A DNA stretch of 5,829 nt from Planctomycetota bacterium (lineage in GTDB: Bacteria; Planctomycetota; Phycisphaerae; Sedimentisphaerales; Anaerohalosphaeraceae). Below the pieces are notes generated by a model. The model saw nothing but the letters and a program-made list of their open reading frames with translations, did not search any database and had not been told where the DNA came from. A program made the translations under genes and the position numbers. Location of the stretch: positions 1 through 5,829 of the forward strand of contig JAGHBX010000323.1 of assembly GCA_021160785.1 (NCBI GenBank), in the 5' to 3' direction. Positions 1 through 5,636 of this stretch are shown piece by piece. Within the stretch, counting starts at the first letter, position 1; each line of letters starts with the position of its first letter.

Positions 1-707
1 AGCTTGCCCCCGGCGTCCTCGGCGGCGCCGGTGTAATGCCAGTCGCCGTCCCAAATCTCTACCCACGAATGATTTCCGCCCTTGTCGGCCCACCGCGGCG
101 TGCCGGCAAACCGCGCGGGCACGCCGACGGCCCGGCAGGCGTCGATCAACAGCACCGACAGCCCCGTACACGATGCCATGCCCGCCTCGATCGTTTCGTA
201 AGGGCTTTGATCGGCCTTGGGTCGCGCGCGAGAGAAGCGGACATGCAGCATGTCAAAGATCTTCTGATTGAGTATCACTGCGGCTTCGGCGGGCGAATTG
301 GCGTCGGCCACGAGCGGTTTGAATCGTTTGTAGAAATCCTCACGCCAGTCGTCGCGTCGCTCGTTGATACTGGCGTAGGGGAGCACATCATTGAGAAAAA
401 TCTCTTTCGGGATGCGGTCTTTCCATGGGGACTCCTTCAATGCGCGGCAGGCGAATTGAACATTGTTCAAAAGGAATTCCGCCGAAAGACTCTTCAAGTC
501 ACGGTCGGGCATGTTCGCGACGAGGAACCTGACGCCTTCTTTCCGGTCATCCGGGGCCTCGTCGAGAGCCTTGCGAAGCTCAACCGCGTTGTCGCCGGCC
601 CGGACAAGGGCTGAGGCGACCAGTTTGGGCAGGTCGTCGGCGCCGAACACGCCGGCGCCGCTTAGTGCGACGATAACAAAAGCGATCATCAAGTGTCGAG
701 GTTTCAT
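1..707 (-). CDS. Exported transglutaminase-like (papain-fold) protein, 3' end outside window
   Basis: An open reading frame runs leftward from ATG at 707-705 off the window edge, giving 235 residues with no stop. Residues 1-22 look like a Sec signal peptide: a basic start (MKPRH), a hydrophobic core and a probable cut after FGA. About 150 helix-rich residues follow, then a transglutaminase-like core. Cys180 lies in GMASCTGLS, the usual nucleophile context, with a helix leading into GVPARFAGTP, and His213 lies in GNHSWVEIW. These match the Cys and His of the transglutaminase-like superfamily (PF01841). The usual Asp after the final Trp is not seen: the segment reads WHYTGAAED, so Glu230 or Asp231 may stand in. 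Such bacterial proteins are often proteases or amidases rather than cross-linkers; the substrate is unknown. A second in-frame ATG at 749-747 has its own ribosome site and would add 14 residues. I prefer 707 because it gives a cleaner signal peptide. Confidence 0.82.
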   Translation of the reverse strand, partial: MKPRHLMIAFVIVALSGAGVFGADDLPKLVASALVRAGDNAVELRKALDEAPDDRKEGVRFLVANMPDRDLKSLSAEFLLNNVQFACRALKESPWKDRIPKEIFLNDVLPYASINERRDDWREDFYKRFKPLVADANSPAEAAVILNQKIFDMLHVRFSRARPKADQSPYETIEAGMASCTGLSVLLIDACRAVGVPARFAGTPRWADKGGNHSWVEIWDGDWHYTGAAEDAGGK

Positions 708-716
708 GCCAGGCGA

Positions 717-762
717 TCCTCTAAAGCGACATTTCTCATGTGAGTTCATAAACAGTACTCCT
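717..762 (-). promoter_or_regulatory. Two competing ribosome binding sites for the transglutaminase-like gene
   Basis: Read leftward, AGGAG at 762-758 sits 8 nt before an ATG at 749-747, and AGAGGA at 722-717 sits 9 nt before ATG 707-705. The two ATGs are in frame, 14 codons apart. The upstream site is nearer consensus. The downstream start gives a conventional signal peptide, while the upstream one gives a long n-region containing Cys and several charged residues. Sequence alone does not settle the start. Confidence 0.5.
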
Positions 763-765
763 GCA

Positions 766-791
766 CGCTGCGGGACATATTCCGCTGCGGG
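766..791. repeat. Short direct repeat in the 5' leader of the transglutaminase-like gene
   Basis: CGCTGCGGG occurs at 766-774 and again at 783-791, 17 bp apart start to start. Both copies lie just downstream of the possible -10 element at 801-796, where a repressor could bind. No known operator is recognised, and two 9-bp copies could be chance. Confidence 0.4.
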
Positions 792-795
792 CTCT

Positions 796-801
796 ATGAT
801 A
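796..801 (-). promoter_or_regulatory. Possible extended -10 element for the transglutaminase-like gene
   Basis: Read leftward, TATCAT (5 of 6 to consensus) is preceded by TG one base upstream, the extended -10 pattern. No good -35 box is found at 16-18 bp. Transcription would start near 789, giving a leader of about 80 nt to ATG 707. Confidence 0.35.
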
Positions 802-893
802 ACACAATATGCGGTTCGATTTCACTGGGATTTCCTGAAATAATCTTTTTGAAACCAGCATCTCGCCGGACCGCTGGGTCGTGCAGAAAGGAT

Positions 894-922
894 TTGATAC
901 CGGGGTTCATTTCGTTTATAAT
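894..922 (+). promoter_or_regulatory. Near-consensus sigma-70-type promoter for the phosphoesterase gene
   Basis: TTGATA at 894-899 and a perfect TATAAT at 917-922 are separated by 17 bp, the best spacing. The expected start is around 929-930, giving a leader of only about 16-22 nt before the coding region. Such a match suggests constitutive, housekeeping-sigma expression. Confidence 0.8.
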
Positions 923-940
923 AAATGATTTCATGATTTT

Positions 941-954
941 GGGAGATGAGTTTG
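941..954 (+). promoter_or_regulatory. Ribosome site touching ATG 946, with an in-frame TTG at normal spacing
   Basis: GGGAG at 941-945 directly abuts ATG 946-948, leaving no spacer. An in-frame TTG at 952-954 lies 6 nt after GGGAG, a normal spacing. Either the protein starts at TTG 952, two residues shorter, or ATG 946 is used despite poor geometry. No other Shine-Dalgarno site is seen upstream. Confidence 0.5.
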
Positions 955-1860
955 CGTCCGATCAGTAAGAAAAGACAGCGTGCCGAGGACGAACCGCATG
1001 AACATTCAGTGAGACGCGGTCGGCGGGGGCGGCTGCATTTTGAGAATATGCCGTGGCTTGAAAAGCTGTTTCAGTTTTTTCTTGGCACGCTGCATATCAG
1101 GCGGGCAGGCGTCAGGAATGCTCTGGATATTAAAGTCGAGAGCGCCGAGTTTGAATTTGACAACCTGCCGGCGGGCTTTGACGGCGTCCGCATGCTGTTA
1201 GTGACGGATACGCATTTCGGCGAGTCCGCCACGCTTGGCGAAAGGATTCTCAAATTGTCGGAGACCCTTGAATATGATTTCTGCATTTTAGGGGGCGATT
1301 ACAGTTTCAGCTACCGACAGGAGAGCCCAATGGCGTATCTGCGAATGAAGGAGCTTGCCCAAGGGCTTGTCGGGCGAGGCCGTGTTTTGGGCGTATTGGG
1401 CAATCATGACTTGTATCGGATGGGCGAAGTGCTTGCCGACTGCGGTGTCGAAATGCTGATCAATGACAACGTGCGGATCGAAAGAAACGGCGACAGCGTG
1501 TACCTTGTGGGGCTGGATGACTGCCATTACTACGGTGCCGACGATATCGCCTTGGCCCAGCGCGGTATTTGCGACGGGGCGTTCAAAGTGATGGTCAGCC
1601 ATTCGCCGGAGGCGTACGATCAGGCCGCCCGGGCGGGATGCTCGCTTTACTTAGCCGGGCACACTCACGGGGGCCAGGTCTGTCTTCCCGGCGGCGTCGC
1701 CGTGGTCACATGCGCCACGGTCCCGCGCAAGATAGTAAAGGGCAAGTGGCGACACGGAAAAATGGCAGGCTACACATCCCGAGGAGTTGGCGCCAGCGGC
1801 GTGCCGGTAAGATTCTTCTGCCCGCCTGAGATGACCGTCATCACATTGCGCAAAGCTTGA
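946..1860 (+). CDS. Calcineurin-like metallophosphoesterase (YkuE/YaeI/LpxG type)
   Basis: This 304-residue protein has the complete metal-site set of the calcineurin-like phosphoesterases (PF00149): D88-T-H90, G117-D118, GNHD at 152-155, His219 in SHSP, and GHTH at 238-241. Such enzymes hold two metal ions and cleave phosphomono- or diesters. The GHTHGGQ ending and the size resemble B. subtilis YkuE, E. coli YaeI and chlamydial LpxG, which act at or near the membrane; LpxG cleaves UDP-diacylglucosamine in lipid A synthesis. The substrate here cannot be read from sequence. There is no signal peptide or clear membrane helix. Residues 1-33 are highly charged (KKRQR, RRGRRGR), and an amphipathic stretch near 38-50 (LEKLFQFFLGTLH) could touch the membrane. 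The gene is transcribed alone from the promoter at 894-922, is divergent from the transglutaminase-like gene and convergent with the DUF3616 gene. The start may be TTG 952. Confidence 0.92.
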   Translation: MSLRPISKKRQRAEDEPHEHSVRRGRRGRLHFENMPWLEKLFQFFLGTLHIRRAGVRNALDIKVESAEFEFDNLPAGFDGVRMLLVTDTHFGESATLGERILKLSETLEYDFCILGGDYSFSYRQESPMAYLRMKELAQGLVGRGRVLGVLGNHDLYRMGEVLADCGVEMLINDNVRIERNGDSVYLVGLDDCHYYGADDIALAQRGICDGAFKVMVSHSPEAYDQAARAGCSLYLAGHTHGGQVCLPGGVAVVTCATVPRKIVKGKWRHGKMAGYTSRGVGASGVPVRFFCPPEMTVITLRKA

Positions 1861-1861
1861 G

Positions 1862-1886
1862 AGGGCGACCATATATGGTCGTCCCT
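1862..1886. repeat. Palindromic repeat between convergent genes
   Basis: The core at 1866-1881 is a perfect 16-nt palindrome (CGACCATATATGGTCG). AGGG at 1862-1865 pairs with CCCT at 1883-1886, with T1882 bulged, making about 12 bp of stem in all. It starts one base after the phosphoesterase stop and overlaps the first two bases (on the plus strand) of the leftward gene's TAG stop at 1885-1887. Its outer motif, CGTAGGG on the minus strand, is also the outer motif of the element at 5637-5711. It may act as a two-way transcript end or RNA 3' stabiliser, but no T-tract adjoins it, so it is not a standard intrinsic terminator. Confidence 0.75.
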
Positions 1887-2985
1887 ACGGCTGTATGTAC
1901 ATCGCGCGGAAGGTCTTTTTTTGTGGGTCTACGAGGTGCTTGTTGAGGCATGTGCGGTTGTCGATAAGTTCGCCGGGCAGGCATTCGGAGGGGTGTGATA
2001 TTCGCACGCGCAGGCTTCCATCGTCGCTGAGGATGAGCAGCCTGTCGGAATTGCGCACGGGCATGAGCGCCTCGGGTGTAAAGTTAGCTGCGACGATTTT
2101 ACGTACCAGTTTGGGCTGGTCTTTTCTATTGCCGGACCAGCGGTACAGGGCGAAGGCGTCCGCTCCGTCGCCAGGGCCTGCAACGAAGAAGAACGCGCTG
2201 TGGCGCGGCGAATACTCCATGCTGCGGAGGCCCAGACCGCCCAGGTCCCACAGAATCGGCTCGCCGAAAGCGCCCCGTGCGCCTTTCTCGACAACCGACG
2301 GGGCGTTTGTCAGCCCAACGACAAGAGCATACTGCTTCCTGACGAACGGACCAAACGGACGGGGATTGCGAAAGCCGATGTAGAGCGTCTTGCCGTCGGG
2401 CGCCGCCGCCAATGCTTCGATGTTTAATCCCTGCTTCTTGGGAGCGAGTTTTTCGCGGTCCTTTTTCTTGAGCCCGGGCTCATCCAGGCGGGTGGCGTCG
2501 TCGAGACCCACGGTCTTTGCCCAGGGTGTCCTGAGCATTTGCCGCAGAAGGTCCGAACAGGGTACACCGACCGGCGCGATTGCGATGGCTTTCGGCGGAC
2601 GGGTGAGAGTTGTTGCGAAGAAACGATACCGGCTCGGGCGGAGTTTGCCGTCCTTGTTTCGACCGTGCGAGGTGATCCAGTAAATACGGTCGCCCACCAT
2701 GGCGGCGGCTTCGATATCCGCTTCGGGATGGTCCGGTTCAACGGCGAGAAAGGACGACATATCGTATGAAGAAAGCGGTCGGTCCGGCTTGAGTGTGCTG
2801 TAGACTCTGAGCGCGTTGTTTTCGTCGGCGGCCAGGACAAAGGTGTCGTCGGTGATAAAGGCAGCCCCCGAAGCGTCGCTTGTTCCGTGATATGTTATGA
2901 TTTTGGCGGCGGTCGGTGCGCCTTCCTGAGAATCAACGGCGCAGGAGGCTGGCAGAAAAGCGAGCAAAGTCAATAATAATCTCAT
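1885..2985 (-). CDS. Exported DUF3616 family protein, predicted beta-propeller-like
   Basis: This 366-residue protein starts at ATG 2985-2983, with GAAGGA 7 nt upstream (2998-2993). The N-terminus (MRLLLTLLAFLPASCA) is an export signal. Cys15 could be lipidated, but Pro at -3 makes the lipobox poor; cleavage by signal peptidase I after SCA is the alternative. Blade-like segments recur: SGAAFITDDTFVLAADE (39-55), IEAAAMVGDRIYWITSHGR (91-109), NIEALAAAPDGKTLYIGFR (188-206), LRSMEYSPRHSAFFFVAG (253-270) and PEALMPVRNSDRLLILSDDG (304-323). The NIEALA...DGKTLYIGFRNP segment is typical of DUF3616 (PF12275), a family of unknown function. Cys335 and Cys346 could form a disulfide. The gene follows the SGNH esterase gene by 50 bp on the same strand with no obvious promoter between, so co-transcription is likely. 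The stop codon overlaps the palindrome at 1862-1886. No catalytic residues are recognised; a binding role is possible. Confidence 0.87.
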   Translation of the reverse strand: MRLLLTLLAFLPASCAVDSQEGAPTAAKIITYHGTSDASGAAFITDDTFVLAADENNALRVYSTLKPDRPLSSYDMSSFLAVEPDHPEADIEAAAMVGDRIYWITSHGRNKDGKLRPSRYRFFATTLTRPPKAIAIAPVGVPCSDLLRQMLRTPWAKTVGLDDATRLDEPGLKKKDREKLAPKKQGLNIEALAAAPDGKTLYIGFRNPRPFGPFVRKQYALVVGLTNAPSVVEKGARGAFGEPILWDLGGLGLRSMEYSPRHSAFFFVAGPGDGADAFALYRWSGNRKDQPKLVRKIVAANFTPEALMPVRNSDRLLILSDDGSLRVRISHPSECLPGELIDNRTCLNKHLVDPQKKTFRAMYIQP

Positions 2986-3035
2986 GAGCGGGTCCTTCGA
3001 GTCATCGTGAAAGCTCCCTCAACAGGGATTGTCGG
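2986..3035 (-). other. Intergenic gap in the esterase-DUF3616 operon with a small hairpin
   Basis: Fifty bases separate the esterase stop from the DUF3616 start. TCCCT (3015-3019) and AGGGA (3024-3028) can form a 5-bp stem with a 4-nt loop. No U-run follows in the leftward transcript, so it is unlikely to terminate fully. The Shine-Dalgarno site for the next gene lies at 2998-2993. Confidence 0.4.
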
Positions 3036-4109
3036 TCAATTCTTCATGAGTTCCAGCATCGCCTCACCCGCCGCATGACCGATGCGAGTGTACCAGATCG
3101 CACTGCCATAGTAGTGGTACGGCCGGTCCGAGCCGGTCAGCTTCCACTGCTCGAGGTTCTGCTTCCATGTGGGAAACAACTTTTCGGCGGCCTTATCGAC
3201 CAGCAGGTCCGTGCGGAACGCCTTGACGTTGCCTTTGAACTGGGGCACGTCGTTCATCGCCATCTGGGCCTGTCGCACCGTCAGACTGGTTCCGCTGGCT
3301 GGTCTGGAGCCGTTATTGCCGATTGCGGCGATCACAAATGGCAGTTTCGGCGAGTTTAAGTCCTTGCGTACGTCGTTGATGAGGTACTTCATATTGGATT
3401 CATACTCGGTTGGAGCGAAATCGCCGAACTTGTCGTTGAAACCCTGGAACCAGAAGAACCCTGCTATTTGCAGTTTCTTGCCCTTTAGCGCGGGGAACAT
3501 CGTCTCGTAGTCGTCGAGAACCTCCTTCACTTCGGACATCATATTGCGATACGACGAACCGAAGGGCGCCTTGATGTCTTTCATCGTTGGCAGCGGCTCG
3601 TTGCGGCTGTTCTTTTCGTTGCTTCTCTTGACGTTCTTCTGAGCCTTTTCGAGCAGGCCCTGGAGTGCCTCTTCGCTGGGCAAGCCGGCTGACGGCGAAC
3701 GGAACAGCTTGAACAGCGAGTGGCCGCCCCATGCCGCCTTGATCAGAATCACCGGCTCCTTAAAGTGTTCGCCCAGCATGTACCCAAACTCCAGTTCCGA
3801 ACCGGTGCGGCCGGGCGAGCCGTAGCCGATTGTCAGCGGGCCCTTGCGCCCGAGGAACTTGATGAACACGTCGTCGCGGACCGCCCACTTGTCGCCGTCG
3901 CGCAGGTGCGCGAAGAGATCCCTGGTCTTCGGGTCTGTCGCCTGGTGGTCCAAAAGTGGGTTCTGGGCCTTGCCCTCCATGTTGGATTGGCCTGCGAGGA
4001 TGAACACCTTGACGGTATCGGTGGCCGCCCGGACCTGATTGGCGGTGCCCGACAGGGCGACCATCGCCAGAACAACACCAAGCAACGCAATTCTGCGATC
4101 TGAAATCAT
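3036..4109 (-). CDS. Exported SGNH / sialate-O-acetylesterase-like carbohydrate esterase
   Basis: This 357-residue protein starts at ATG 4109-4107, chosen because AGGAGA (4120-4115) lies 5 nt upstream and residues 1-28 form a signal peptide (MISDRR, hydrophobic core, cut near QVRA). A GTG at 4154 would add 15 residues but lacks a good ribosome site and spoils the signal. Catalytic blocks fit the sialate-O-acetylesterase-like SGNH fold (PF03629, CE6-like). Ser42 is the nucleophile in ILAGQSNM; Gly129 lies in WGGHSL; the third block is W220-FQGFND-226; His332 is in the C-terminal RPYHYYGSA segment, with Asp328 nearby as the likely acid. Such enzymes remove O-acetyl or similar ester groups from sugars in the periplasm or outside the cell. 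Residues about 154-185 are a Lys/Asn-rich insertion before the third block. The gene is first of a probable two-gene operon with the DUF3616 gene. The exact substrate is unknown, and xylan-type or host-glycan esters are both possible. Confidence 0.9.
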   Translation of the reverse strand: MISDRRIALLGVVLAMVALSGTANQVRAATDTVKVFILAGQSNMEGKAQNPLLDHQATDPKTRDLFAHLRDGDKWAVRDDVFIKFLGRKGPLTIGYGSPGRTGSELEFGYMLGEHFKEPVILIKAAWGGHSLFKLFRSPSAGLPSEEALQGLLEKAQKNVKRSNEKNSRNEPLPTMKDIKAPFGSSYRNMMSEVKEVLDDYETMFPALKGKKLQIAGFFWFQGFNDKFGDFAPTEYESNMKYLINDVRKDLNSPKLPFVIAAIGNNGSRPASGTSLTVRQAQMAMNDVPQFKGNVKAFRTDLLVDKAAEKLFPTWKQNLEQWKLTGSDRPYHYYGSAIWYTRIGHAAGEAMLELMKN

Positions 4110-4114
4110 GACTG

Positions 4115-4120
4115 TCTCCT
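4115..4120 (-). promoter_or_regulatory. Shine-Dalgarno site deciding the esterase start
   Basis: AGGAGA (read leftward) stands 5 nt before ATG 4109-4107. A run of eight T in the transcript direction (4129-4122) lies just upstream, and TTGCGCAA at 4131-4138 is a short palindrome before it. The U-rich stretch could help ribosome binding; the palindrome is too weak to call an attenuator. Confidence 0.75.
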
Positions 4121-4213
4121 GAAAAAAAACTTGCGCAAAGAACGAATTCTTCACGCCACATATGAAAATTCAGTTCATTTGCCCCCGTTTATCTGAAAAA
4201 CGAGCTAAAAAAC

Positions 4214-4242
4214 AGTATACCATGTTATCGCCGAAATGTCAG
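4214..4242 (-). promoter_or_regulatory. Strong promoter for the esterase-DUF3616 operon
   Basis: Read leftward, CTGACA (4242-4237) and TATACT (4219-4214) each match 5 of 6 consensus bases, with 17 bp between. TG one base before the -10 makes it an extended -10. Transcription should begin near 4207, leaving a leader of about 98 nt that contains AAGAA/TTCTT arms (4138-4142 and 4147-4151) and a U8 run before the ribosome site. Confidence 0.78.
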
Positions 4243-4273
4243 TCAATTTTTAGGCTGATGCTGCAGGTATCGC

Positions 4274-4301
4274 TTGACATGGTGAGCGGATCGGGCATAA
4301 T
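4274..4301 (+). promoter_or_regulatory. Strong promoter for the mltA-like gene
   Basis: A perfect TTGACA (4274-4279) is followed after 16 bp by CATAAT (4296-4301, 5 of 6). Transcription should start near 4308, giving a leader of about 105 nt. Its -35 lies 31 bp from the -35 of the opposite promoter at 4237-4242, so the polymerases would compete and a single regulator between them could control both. Confidence 0.78.
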
Positions 4302-4305
4302 AGCC

Positions 4306-4376
4306 GGTATGGTGAGCTCTTAGCCCACCAGCAAGCTCATACCCGACAGCCATGACCCTTAGCCGGTAACTGCCGG
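4306..4376 (+). other. Potentially structured 5' leader of the mltA-like gene
   Basis: GGTAT (4306-4310) and GAGCT (4314-4318), with a 3-nt bulge between, can pair with AGCTC (4334-4338) and ATACC (4339-4343), giving 10 bp near the mRNA 5' end. A competing stem pairs TGGTG (4310-4314) with CACCA (4326-4330). Further on, CCGG at 4363-4366 can pair with CCGG at 4373-4376. TAGCCGGTA occurs twice, at 4301-4309 and 4360-4368. I recognise no known riboswitch class. The hairpin could simply protect the mRNA or act through mutually exclusive folds. Confidence 0.35.
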
Positions 4377-4400
4377 GCGAACGGAATATGGATACATAAA

Positions 4401-4406
4401 AAGGAG
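4401..4406 (+). promoter_or_regulatory. Shine-Dalgarno site deciding the mltA start
   Basis: AAGGAG stands 6 nt before ATG 4413-4415. The in-frame TTG at 4407-4409 directly abuts the site, so it is too close to be the start; ATG 4413 is chosen. Confidence 0.85.
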
Positions 4407-4412
4407 TTGACC

Positions 4413-5633
4413 ATGAAGAGGGAGTTTATTGTTTCGTTAGTGCTGGCTTGTCTTGTCTTTATGGTGGGTTGCCGTACGCCCCAGAAGCCGAAAGTTCATA
4501 CGCTTGACTACAGCCGTCCGCTGCCGCCGGGAGAGGTTGCCCTGCGGAAGATCACGGACCCTGCAATGATACCGGATTTCACGGAGGCCTGTTACGATGT
4601 GGCAAATCTTCGCGAGTCGGTGGGACACAGCCTCAACTACCTCGCCAAGCCGTCGAGTAAGCGGTTCTTTCCGTATGCCGGGGTTACTCACGACCAGGCT
4701 GTCGCCAGCCTGCAGGCGTTCGGCGATATGTTAGACTCGGGCTTGACGGGCAGGGCACTGGCCTTGGCGATACGGTCGAAATTCGATGTGTATATTTCGG
4801 TCGGCTGCGACAACAGGGGAACGGTTCTGTTTACCGGCTATTATACGCCGATCTTCGACGGTTCACTGGAGCAGACGGGGGCGTATCGATATCCGCTCTA
4901 CAAACAGCCCGACGACCTGGTCAAGGGCGAAGACGGCGTGATACTCGGACGAGCCGGACCCGGCGGGACGTACACGAAGTATCCTTCGCGCGGCGAGCTT
5001 GCCGTTTCCGGCGAACTCGTCGGCAGTGAACTGGTCTGGCTTGGCGACCCGTTCGAGGTCTATGTCGCCCATGTCCAGGGCTCGGCGAAGATCAGGTTGC
5101 CCGACGGCCAACTCATCACCGCAGGCTACGCCGCCAACAACGGGCATGAGTACAGGAGTATCGGCCAGGAACTGATCGCAGACGGCAAGGTGCCCGCCGA
5201 CGGGCTGAGCCTTACGGCGATGATCGATTATTTCAAAGCGCACCCCGGCGAAGCCGACCCCTATATCCAGCGCAATCCGCGATTTGTCTTTTTCCAGATG
5301 AGCGAAGGCGCCCCCCGCGGCAGCCTGAACGAACCGGTGACGGCGATGAGAACGATCGCGACCGACAAAGCAATCTACCCGAGGGCGTGCCTTGCGTTTT
5401 TGGCCACAAACCTTCCCGGCATGAGCGGCCGGATGGCCGTCGACCGCAAATTCAGCGGCTTCGTTCTGGACCAGGACACCGGCGGGGCGATCCGGGCCCC
5501 GGGCAGATGCGACGTATACATGGGAATAGGCGACGACGCCGGCCGAAGAGCAGGACAAACCTACGACGAAGGCAAGCTATACTACCTGTTCCTAAAACCA
5601 ACAGCCCTAACCGGCACACCATGGGACGCCTGA
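4413..5633 (+). CDS. mltA: MltA-type membrane-bound lytic murein transglycosylase (lipoprotein)
   Basis: MltA enzymes cleave the MurNAc-GlcNAc bond of peptidoglycan without water, leaving 1,6-anhydro-MurNAc ends, and are anchored to the outer membrane by lipid. The 406-residue protein (E. coli MltA is about 365) starts with a lipoprotein signal, MKREF plus a hydrophobic core and a lipobox ending MVGC20. The MltA domain (PF03562) begins near residue 139 with LFTGYYTPIFDGS and continues through RYPLY, GELVWL-type strands, VYVAHVQGSAKIRLPDG (216-232) and GYAANNGHEYRSIG (238-251). The 3D domain (PF06725) follows, with D355 in QDTGGAIR and D367 in RCDVYMGIGDDAGRRAG. D355 lies where the family's catalytic Asp is expected (Asp308 in E. 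coli). The family residues I can identify are present, so activity is likely. It is a single gene under the promoter at 4274-4301, divergent from the esterase operon. A 75-bp palindromic element starts 3 bp after the stop. Confidence 0.95.
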   Translation: MKREFIVSLVLACLVFMVGCRTPQKPKVHTLDYSRPLPPGEVALRKITDPAMIPDFTEACYDVANLRESVGHSLNYLAKPSSKRFFPYAGVTHDQAVASLQAFGDMLDSGLTGRALALAIRSKFDVYISVGCDNRGTVLFTGYYTPIFDGSLEQTGAYRYPLYKQPDDLVKGEDGVILGRAGPGGTYTKYPSRGELAVSGELVGSELVWLGDPFEVYVAHVQGSAKIRLPDGQLITAGYAANNGHEYRSIGQELIADGKVPADGLSLTAMIDYFKAHPGEADPYIQRNPRFVFFQMSEGAPRGSLNEPVTAMRTIATDKAIYPRACLAFLATNLPGMSGRMAVDRKFSGFVLDQDTGGAIRAPGRCDVYMGIGDDAGRRAGQTYDEGKLYYLFLKPTALTGTPWDA

Positions 5634-5636
5634 GGT

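Noticed and set aside
36..614. Open frame of 192 codons on the plus strand
   Set aside because: It lies wholly inside the minus-strand transglutaminase-like gene, has no family motif and no ribosome site; its product is Arg/Gly/Pro-rich in the manner of an antisense shadow.
1862..1922. Palindrome plus the T7 run at 1916-1922 as a rightward intrinsic terminator
   Set aside because: The T-run starts about 30 nt after the stem and lies inside the convergent coding region; an intrinsic terminator needs the T-tract directly after the stem.
1887..1923. In-frame A-AAA-AAG heptamer (1921-1915, minus strand) near the end of the DUF3616 gene, with the palindrome downstream, as a programmed -1 frameshift
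   Set aside because: The palindrome begins 28 nt after the heptamer, much farther than the usual 5-9 nt, and the shifted frame adds only about 20 residues of no known type. Codons for Gln-Lys-Lys readily create this heptamer by chance.
3015..3028. TCCCT/AGGGA hairpin as a terminator between the esterase and DUF3616 genes
   Set aside because: The stem is only 5 bp and no U-tract follows in the direction of transcription.
4110..4154. GTG at 4154 as the start of the esterase
   Set aside because: It lacks a good ribosome site and would place 15 residues before a clear signal peptide; ATG 4109 has AGGAGA at 5 nt.
4306..4412. A known riboswitch in the mltA leader
   Set aside because: I checked by eye for the conserved cores of cyclic-di-GMP, SAM, cobalamin, glycine and yybP-type switches and found none; only generic hairpins are present.
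4863..5558. Open frame of 231 codons on the minus strand
   Set aside because: It is antisense to the well-supported mltA gene and its product has no recognisable domain.
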